From: CAZSXS01 sp964611385
GTDB taxonomy: Bacteria > Bacillota > Clostridia > Lachnospirales > CAYPQA01
DNA: 19,818 nt
Direction: 5' to 3'
Assembly (NCBI GenBank): GCA_964611385.1
Contig: CAZSXS010000071.1
Coordinates: 1-19,818, forward strand
In this document: in pieces, positions 14,581 through 19,818 of the stretch
Position numbering within the stretch: the stretch's first letter is position 1
Layout: every line of letters begins with the position of its first letter
The notes under the pieces: model-generated
Database searches by the model: none
Told to the model about the DNA's origin: nothing
What the model saw: only the letters and a program-made list of their open reading frames with translations
Position numbers and translations under genes: made by a program

Positions 14581-14803
14581 CGATACAATTTTCACTTTAG
14601 GTGTGTTTTTTTCGTTACCGGCTTTAGGATGTGCACGTGCTATGATATGAAACAACAAAAAAACAACACCTTATCCGAAAATAAGCAGTTGCATAATTCA
14701 ACGAAAAGGCTTATTGTATTCATGAATAGCCTTGGGTCTTATAAAGAACCTTCCCCATACCTAAGTATGGCATGTTAATTAAGGAAGGAAAGGAAAACCC
14801 CAA
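14581..14803. other. Divergent regulatory intergenic region
   Basis: This stretch lies between the importer operon and the large enzyme gene and has no convincing gene. It holds a 12-bp perfect palindrome TATTCATGAATA (14717-14728), nested in an imperfect repeat AAGGCTTATT/AATAGCCTT (14706-14715 and 14725-14733). It also holds CCATAC-CTAA-GTATGG (14755-14770), itself flanked by CCTTCC (14749-14754) and GGAAGG (14783-14788). A TATAAA at 14740-14745 may be the -10 of the plus-strand gene with no good -35. These symmetrical elements are candidate operator sites. Confidence 0.4.
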
Positions 14804-14821
14804 GTGAAGAAGGAGGCCTTT

Positions 14822-17800
14822 ATGACAACAGGAGTGTTTGTGACTGTAAACGGAGAACCATTTTATAAGCTTGAACAAAGCGAAAACCTAGCAAACTTTT
14901 TTATCAGTGTCGCCTCTGCCAGTGATATCTGGATGTTCATGTCCTCAAGAGGCGCTATGACAGCCGGACGCCAAAATGCGCTCGGTGCTGTCTTCCCCTA
15001 CGAAACGGATGATAAGCTTCATGCCTCGACGGAAACCGGCTCAAAAACCTTACTCAAAATCAGAGGTAAACTTTGGGAGCCCTTCCGTTCGGATTGTATC
15101 AAACCCTGGAATAGCAGCCAAAACATTTACAAAAGCCTTTACGGCAATAAAGTTGTGTTTGAGGAGATCAACCATGATTTGGGGCTCTGTTGCCGTACTC
15201 ACTTTGAAAGCAGTGAATTATACGGCATAGTAAAAACAATGGAAATCGAAAACCGCAGCAATCAACCAATGGAGCTTGAGGTCTTGGACGGCTTCCAAAA
15301 CATCCTGCCTTATGGGGTTAACAGCACCTTGCAGGCAAACACCAGTACCCTTGTAGATGCATATAAGGCAAACGAACGTTGTGATAATAGTGTATTGGCT
15401 CTGTATTCGCTGACGACCTTGATCAATGATACGCCCAATCCTATGGAGGTGCTGAAGGCTAATGTGGCTTGGACTACTAATACACAGGCCCAAATCTCTC
15501 TTTCTGCCAAGGCTATAGAAGCCTTTTGCAGAGAAGAAATACAACCTGATGTGTATGCTCAAAACAGCTATGGCTGCCGAGGAGCTTACTTTGTACACGA
15601 CAACTACACTTTAAAGCCTGGTGAAACCCAAAGCCACAGCATAGTCCTTGACAGCGGCTATAGTCACAGTGATATTGTTCGCTTAGAAAAACGTCTTCAA
15701 TCAGAGAGCTTTGACTTTCTATATGAGGATATCAAGGCCGGAACTGTACAACTTTCTTCCCTTGTCGCCAAGGCAGACGGAATGCAGAAGGGCGGCGATT
15801 CCTTAGCCTGTGCTCATCATTACCTGAACACCCTATATAACAGTATGCGTGGCGGGGTTTTTGAAAAGGAATATGAAATTGAGTTTTCGGATTTTTTGGA
15901 TTTCGTAAGGATTAGAAATACACAGGTCTATGAAAAAATAAAATCCGATCCAATAAACCGTGAAGAAATGAAAACCATTCATCAACTGAAAGCCTGGGCG
16001 GCAAAAGACCCAAGTTTTTTACGCCTTGCTCTTGAATACATGCCGCTGAGTTTCTCACGTCGTCACGGAGATCCTTCAAGGCCCTGGAATCAATTTAACA
16101 TAAGGCTTAAGGATGAGAACGGTAAAAAAATTAACAGTTACGAGGGAAATTGGCGAGATATTTTTCAAAATTGGGAGGCGTTGGGGCTATCTTTCCCCGG
16201 CTATTATGAAAATATGGTAGCCAAGTTTTTAAACGCCAGCACAATCGACGGGTTCAATCCTTACCGGATTAATCGTGAGGGGGTAGACTGGGAGCGCATT
16301 GAGCCTGAAAATCCCTTTGGAGGTTTTGGCTATTGGGGAGATCATCAAATTATTTACCTACTAAGACTATTGAAGGGTCTGTATAACCATTTTCCTGAAC
16401 AGCTTTATGGGTTGCTGGGTGCAGAGCAGTTTTCTTATGCCAATGTTCCCTATCGCTTAAAGTCCTACGAAGAAATCCTCCAGGACAGCAAACAAACCAT
16501 TGATTTTGACTTTGCACGCGACAAGGAAATTGAATCACTTTGTGCCAAGTTTGGAACCGATGCCCGCCTAGTGCTAAAAGATCGTGAAGTCTATTTGGTT
16601 TCGATGATGGAAAAGCTCCTTGTACCCCTGCTCTCAAAGATTAGCAACCTTCTACCCGGGGGCGGTATATGGATGAACACACAGCGTCCCGAATGGAACG
16701 ATGCCAACAATGCTATAGTAGGGATCGGGCTGTCTATGGTTACGGTCTATCACTTATATGCGTATATTCACTTCTTACAGACTCTGTTGTCAACAGTGCA
16801 AGCCTCCTATCAGGTTTCTGCTGAAGTGGCTGAGTGGATGGGAGCGGTCGCTGCTGTATTAAAAGAGCAGCTCCCAAAACTTGCAGGGCAAGAGAAAAGC
16901 GTTTTGGATCGCTTAGGAAAGGTGTTTTCCGATTACCGCCAGAAGGTTTATACGTTAGGATTTAGCGCCAAGACGGAGCTTGGCATAGGAGAAATCTTGG
17001 ATTTCTTGGCTGCCTCAAAAAACCTTGTGGAAGATACCATTGCAAAAAACAAATCAGAGGTCTACGCAACCTATAACCTGCTGAATAAGGATTTCAGCGT
17101 TTCGCCCATGCGTATTATGTTAGAAGGACAATCAGCAGTCATCGGCAGCGGAATCCTGGAGGCTGAAGCGCTTTGTGCTCTGCTTGATGAAATGAAGCCT
17201 TCTCTTTACAGTCCCGAACTTTCAGCTCATTACCTTTATCCGCTTAAGGCTACAACCCGATTTAAGGATAAAAATCGCATTCAACTTGATGTAAAGCCGG
17301 ATGGTAGGCTTATACTGAAAGATGAAAATCAGGATTTGCATTTTGCCCCTTCTATTACTTGTCGGGCGGCACTTTTGTCCGGTCTTGCCAAATCGGAGTA
17401 TTCGGCGTCAGAGCAAGAAAAGATCATTGCCGCCTTTGAGGATACGTTCCATCATAACGAATTTACAGGTCGTTCGGAGGTTATGTATAAATTTGAGGGG
17501 ATAGGCTGTGTGTATTGGCATCAGAATGCCAAGCTAGCTTTAGCTGTATTAGAAAGTGCTCTTAGTGCCCATCGTAAGGGTCAGGATGCCGGAAAACTGT
17601 ATTCGGCCTATAAGCAGCTTACTCAAGGCTTTATCTATCGTAAGTCTCCCAAAGAGTGCGGTGCGATACCCATAGAGCCCTATTCCCATACCTCCTTTAA
17701 CCGAAGCAGTGAACAACCAGGTATGACTGGTCAAGTAAAGGAAGCGTTGTTAATGCGTCGAGGTGAACTGGGAGTCATTGTCGAAAACGGGCAGCTACGT

Positions 17801-18037
17801 TTTGAGCCCTATTTTATAAGCCCTGAGGAATTTGACCAGGAGGGTACCATGAATTTTAGCATCTGCGGTACGCCTGTCACCTATAAAAAAGATCCCCAAA
17901 CAAGGAGCGAAGTAGTGCTGTCGGATGGAGAAAGGCTTGCCTTGACAGAGCTACTGATTCCCTCAGATCTCAGTCGTTCCATTTTTCTTCGTGAGGGTAA
18001 GGTTATTTCCATTCATATCAACTTGTCAAATCTTTAA
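14822..18037 (+). CDS. Large cytoplasmic (alpha/alpha)6-type glycoside phosphorylase/hydrolase-like protein
   Basis: This 1071-residue protein has no signal peptide, so it should act inside the cell on imported sugar. The ATG at 14822 follows AGGAGG by 5 nt; the GTG at 14804 has no comparable site. An N-terminal beta-rich part (about 1-270) has conserved-looking segments WMFMSSRGAMTAGRQNA and YGNKVVFEEINHDLGLCCR. A central helical part (about 370-720) has GNWRDIFQNWEALGLSFPG, TIDGFNPYRINREGVDWE, GGFGYWGDHQIIYLLRLL and TQRPEWNDANNAIVGIGL. The WND motif with Asp627 recalls the catalytic aspartate region of GH94-like phosphorylases. A beta-rich C-terminal part follows. I cannot place it in a named CAZy family. 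The divergent importer and the 17-bp gap to an ABC ATPase gene support a sugar-related role. Substrate and reaction type (phosphorolysis or hydrolysis) are unknown. Confidence 0.72.
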   Translation: MTTGVFVTVNGEPFYKLEQSENLANFFISVASASDIWMFMSSRGAMTAGRQNALGAVFPYETDDKLHASTETGSKTLLKIRGKLWEPFRSDCIKPWNSSQNIYKSLYGNKVVFEEINHDLGLCCRTHFESSELYGIVKTMEIENRSNQPMELEVLDGFQNILPYGVNSTLQANTSTLVDAYKANERCDNSVLALYSLTTLINDTPNPMEVLKANVAWTTNTQAQISLSAKAIEAFCREEIQPDVYAQNSYGCRGAYFVHDNYTLKPGETQSHSIVLDSGYSHSDIVRLEKRLQSESFDFLYEDIKAGTVQLSSLVAKADGMQKGGDSLACAHHYLNTLYNSMRGGVFEKEYEIEFSDFLDFVRIRNTQVYEKIKSDPINREEMKTIHQLKAWAAKDPSFLRLALEYMPLSFSRRHGDPSRPWNQFNIRLKDENGKKINSYEGNWRDIFQNWEALGLSFPGYYENMVAKFLNASTIDGFNPYRINREGVDWERIEPENPFGGFGYWGDHQIIYLLRLLKGLYNHFPEQLYGLLGAEQFSYANVPYRLKSYEEILQDSKQTIDFDFARDKEIESLCAKFGTDARLVLKDREVYLVSMMEKLLVPLLSKISNLLPGGGIWMNTQRPEWNDANNAIVGIGLSMVTVYHLYAYIHFLQTLLSTVQASYQVSAEVAEWMGAVAAVLKEQLPKLAGQEKSVLDRLGKVFSDYRQKVYTLGFSAKTELGIGEILDFLAASKNLVEDTIAKNKSEVYATYNLLNKDFSVSPMRIMLEGQSAVIGSGILEAEALCALLDEMKPSLYSPELSAHYLYPLKATTRFKDKNRIQLDVKPDGRLILKDENQDLHFAPSITCRAALLSGLAKSEYSASEQEKIIAAFEDTFHHNEFTGRSEVMYKFEGIGCVYWHQNAKLALAVLESALSAHRKGQDAGKLYSAYKQLTQGFIYRKSPKECGAIPIEPYSHTSFNRSSEQPGMTGQVKEALLMRRGELGVIVENGQLRFEPYFISPEEFDQEGTMNFSICGTPVTYKKDPQTRSEVVLSDGERLALTELLIPSDLSRSIFLREGKVISIHINLSNL

Positions 18038-18054
18038 CCCTCTTGGAGGCCAGT

Positions 18055-18726
18055 ATGCCCAACCAGCAAGCACTAATCACAGCAACATCTGTGTCCCGGA
18101 TCTATCATACAACGGAGAAAATATATGCCGTGCGGGATGTGAGCCTAACGATCATGTCAGGGGCCGTCACCATCCTACGGGGACGCTCCGGCTCTGGTAA
18201 GACCACCCTTATTAACCTTCTAGGTGCCCTGGATCGTCCTACAGAAGGGGAGATTCTCTTTGATAGCATTCAAATCACCAAGCTATCAGACAGCGAACGG
18301 GACCAGTTTCGTCGTAAAAATATTGGTTTCATCTTCCAGTCTGTAGCACTGATCCCCACTATGAATGCAGTGGAGAATGTAGAATTCTCTCTGCGTATAG
18401 CTGGTATTAAGAAGAATCTAAGCGCCATCGCCAAAGATAGTTTAGCCCAGGTAGGCCTTGCCAATCGCTTGAAACACCGCACCCATGAGCTTTCTGGTGG
18501 CGAGCAGCAAAGGGTAGCCATCGCCAGGGCTATGGCTCATTCACCCAAGGTAATTTTAGCTGACGAGCCCACGGCGGAATTGGATTCCCATATGGGCCAT
18601 CAGGTGATGGAGCTGTTTAATACCATTGCAAAACAGGGCATAACCGTTCTAATGACTACGCATGACCCTGAGCTTTTTACTGCTGCCTCAAAGGTGTATA
18701 CAATGAAGGATGGGGTTCTTATATAG
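18055..18726 (+). CDS. ABC transporter ATP-binding protein, MacB/LolD-type (first)
   Basis: This is a 223-residue ATPase subunit of the type that partners FtsX/MacB-fold permeases. Walker A is GRSGSGKTT (residues 43-51), the Q-loop lies in IGFIFQSVALIPTMNAVENV, the signature LSGGEQQRVAIARAMA begins at residue 146, and Walker B is VILADEPTAEL with Asp170 and Glu171. The switch His is in TVLMTTHDPEL. All catalytic motifs are intact. I chose the ATG at 18055 because GGAGG (18045-18049) ends 5 nt before it; the TTG at 18043 overlaps that site. It starts 17 bp after the large enzyme gene and is followed 18 bp later by a second ATPase gene. No permease is encoded beside it. Confidence 0.95.
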   Translation: MPNQQALITATSVSRIYHTTEKIYAVRDVSLTIMSGAVTILRGRSGSGKTTLINLLGALDRPTEGEILFDSIQITKLSDSERDQFRRKNIGFIFQSVALIPTMNAVENVEFSLRIAGIKKNLSAIAKDSLAQVGLANRLKHRTHELSGGEQQRVAIARAMAHSPKVILADEPTAELDSHMGHQVMELFNTIAKQGITVLMTTHDPELFTAASKVYTMKDGVLI

Positions 18727-18744
18727 CGAGGAGACTTGGGATTT

Positions 18745-19671
18745 ATGGACTTTATTAAATGTGAGAACTTGGTCAAAATCTATAAAACCAAGGATTTTGA
18801 GGTTATAGCCTTACAGGGCCTGGATCTGGAAATCCAAAAGGGAGAAATGATGGCCATTATCGGAAGCAGTGGAAGCGGAAAATCCACCCTTCTGAACATC
18901 ATCGGCGGTCTAGACCGCCCTACGGCGGGTACGGTCATAGTCGGCGGAAGGAATCTGCTGGAAGCCAATGATCAAGAGCTATTGGCTTTTAAAAAGACTG
19001 GCATTGGCTTTGTCTGGCAGAACAATGCCCGAAACCTGTTACCCTTTTTAACGGCACGAGAGAATATCGAAGTACCCCTAATGCTTTCTGGAAAAAACAA
19101 AAAAGTCCGCCGCAAGCGAGCGGACGATCTTCTGTCTATGGTAGGCCTGTCTCATAGAGCTGGAAACAAGCTGATGCAACTATCTGGAGGTGAGCAGCAG
19201 CGGGTGGCCATTGGCATTGCTATGGCCAATGAGCCAGAAATCCTACTGGCGGATGAGCCAACTGGGGCTGTGGACACCCAAACCGCTGAGGCCATACTGA
19301 ATGTCTTTCGCAACCTGAACCAAGAGGGGGTCACGGTTATCATCGTCACCCATGACCTGTCTCTATCTCGAAAGGTAAATCGGATTGTTTCTATTCGGGA
19401 CGGCCTCACCAGCAGCGAATTTTTGGCCCACTCCAGCACTGGAGGAACCAATGTTGAAGCCAGGAAGATCAAAAGCTTTGCCGAGGAATCCCAAGAGCAG
19501 AATGCCCAAGAGGAAAGTAATCAGAAGCAAGAGGAGCATAATGAATTTATCGTTATGGATAGAATCGGGCGTATCCAGCTCCCCAAGGACTATGTGAAAA
19601 ACTTGTCCAAAAATCACAAGTTTAAAGCAAGAGTGGAGGGAAAGATCCTAACCCTAGAAGCAAAGGAGTAA
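18745..19671 (+). CDS. ABC ATPase with C-terminal AbrB-like swapped-hairpin extension (second)
   Basis: This is a 308-residue protein. Residues 1-235 form a MacB/LolD-type ATPase: Walker A GSSGSGKST (40-48), Q-loop FVWQNNARNLLPF, signature LSGGEQQRVAIGIAMA, Walker B ILLADEPTGAVD and switch His in VTHDLSLS. An acidic Glu/Gln-rich linker (about 247-266, EESQEQNAQEESNQKQEEHN) follows. The last 40 or so residues, EFIVMDRIGRIQLPKDYV then FKARVEGKILTLE, look like an AbrB/SpoVT swapped-hairpin half. In ABC ATPases this may serve dimerisation or regulation rather than DNA binding. The ATG at 18745 has GAGGAG 11 nt upstream, a rather long spacing; the TTG at 18736 is too close to it. It probably pairs with the preceding ATPase as a heterodimer. 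Confidence 0.92.
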   Translation: MDFIKCENLVKIYKTKDFEVIALQGLDLEIQKGEMMAIIGSSGSGKSTLLNIIGGLDRPTAGTVIVGGRNLLEANDQELLAFKKTGIGFVWQNNARNLLPFLTARENIEVPLMLSGKNKKVRRKRADDLLSMVGLSHRAGNKLMQLSGGEQQRVAIGIAMANEPEILLADEPTGAVDTQTAEAILNVFRNLNQEGVTVIIVTHDLSLSRKVNRIVSIRDGLTSSEFLAHSSTGGTNVEARKIKSFAEESQEQNAQEESNQKQEEHNEFIVMDRIGRIQLPKDYVKNLSKNHKFKARVEGKILTLEAKE

Positions 19672-19769
19672 AGGTGGTATCTCAAAAAACTATTTATCTA
19701 TGCTTTCCATAAGAAATTGCAAAGAACAAAGCGGGCAAAGAGCGCCCGGATTAAAACCATAAAACCTCC

Positions 19770-19801
19770 AAACAGTGGCTAAAAAAATAGCCACTGTTTT
19801 T
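19770..19801 (+). terminator. Rho-independent terminator after the ABC ATPase genes
   Basis: Perfect 12-bp arms AAACAGTGGCTA (19770-19781) and TAGCCACTGTTT (19788-19799) with an A6 loop, followed by further T. It lies about 98 bp after the last stop codon. The interval 19672-19769 has a small CGGGC/GCCCG stem (19732-19748) and no supported gene. Confidence 0.85.
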
Positions 19802-19818
19802 ATGCCAAAAAATAGGTT

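Noticed and set aside
14563..14778. 71-codon plus-strand frame in the divergent region
   Set aside because: Starts within the importer promoter, has no ribosome binding site and unusual composition (many Cys, Asn, Lys); the stretch is better explained as regulatory DNA.
15218..15598. 126-codon minus-strand frame inside the large enzyme gene
   Set aside because: It is a shadow of a strongly supported gene and shows no ribosome binding site or domain.
19672..19769. Remnant of a permease gene after the second ATPase (open frame reading KKLFIYAFHKKLQRTKRA)
   Set aside because: No start codon with a ribosome binding site, only about 35 codons, and no recognisable permease motif.
1..19818. CRISPR arrays, tRNA/rRNA genes, insertion sequences, prophage genes or toxin-antitoxin pairs
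   Set aside because: No spaced direct repeats, cloverleaf or rRNA segments, transposase or phage motifs were seen on either strand.

Overview
The window looks like chromosomal DNA from a spore-forming, low- to mid-GC Firmicute, most likely of the class Clostridia. The grounds are a complete spoIIA operon (spoIIAA-spoIIAB-sigF), strong GGAGG-type ribosome binding sites, lipoprotein signals, and a YesM/YesN-type two-component system next to a LplABC-type sugar importer. I cannot name a genus. No tRNA, rRNA, CRISPR array or insertion sequence is visible.

Region 1 (54-1649, minus strand) is the forespore sigma-factor module: SpoIIAA, SpoIIAB and sigma-F. The first two genes are joined by a 4-bp ATGA overlap. 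Its promoter region (1650-1833) is shared back to back with a plus-strand operon. One sequence there resembles both a Spo0A box for the minus side and the -35 element of the plus side.

Region 2 (1834-5399, plus strand) is a three-gene operon. It encodes a lipoprotein with the M1 aminopeptidase fold whose zinc-binding histidines are replaced, a flavodoxin-like/SCP2 fusion protein, and dapB. The operon ends in a perfect 25-bp hairpin terminator. The lipoprotein gene seems to start at a rare ATT codon and carries a run of ten C in its linker.

Region 3 (5403-14580, minus strand) is an oligosaccharide-uptake locus. In transcription order it has two permeases, a solute-binding lipoprotein, a terminator, a second paralogous solute-binding lipoprotein with its own promoter and attenuator-like leader, a sensor kinase, a possible 31-residue peptide, an AraC-type response regulator and a DUF4003-like protein. 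The importer has no ATPase of its own and probably borrows a shared MsmX-type ATPase.

Region 4 (14822-19801, plus strand) runs divergently from region 3. It has a 1071-residue cytoplasmic protein resembling (alpha/alpha)6-barrel glycoside phosphorylases and hydrolases, then two MacB/LolD-type ABC ATPases and a terminator. The second ATPase has a C-terminal AbrB-like 'swapped hairpin'. No permease for these ATPases is in the window.

Taken together, regions 3 and 4 read as a sense-import-degrade unit for an unknown oligosaccharide. The large enzyme is the least described component.
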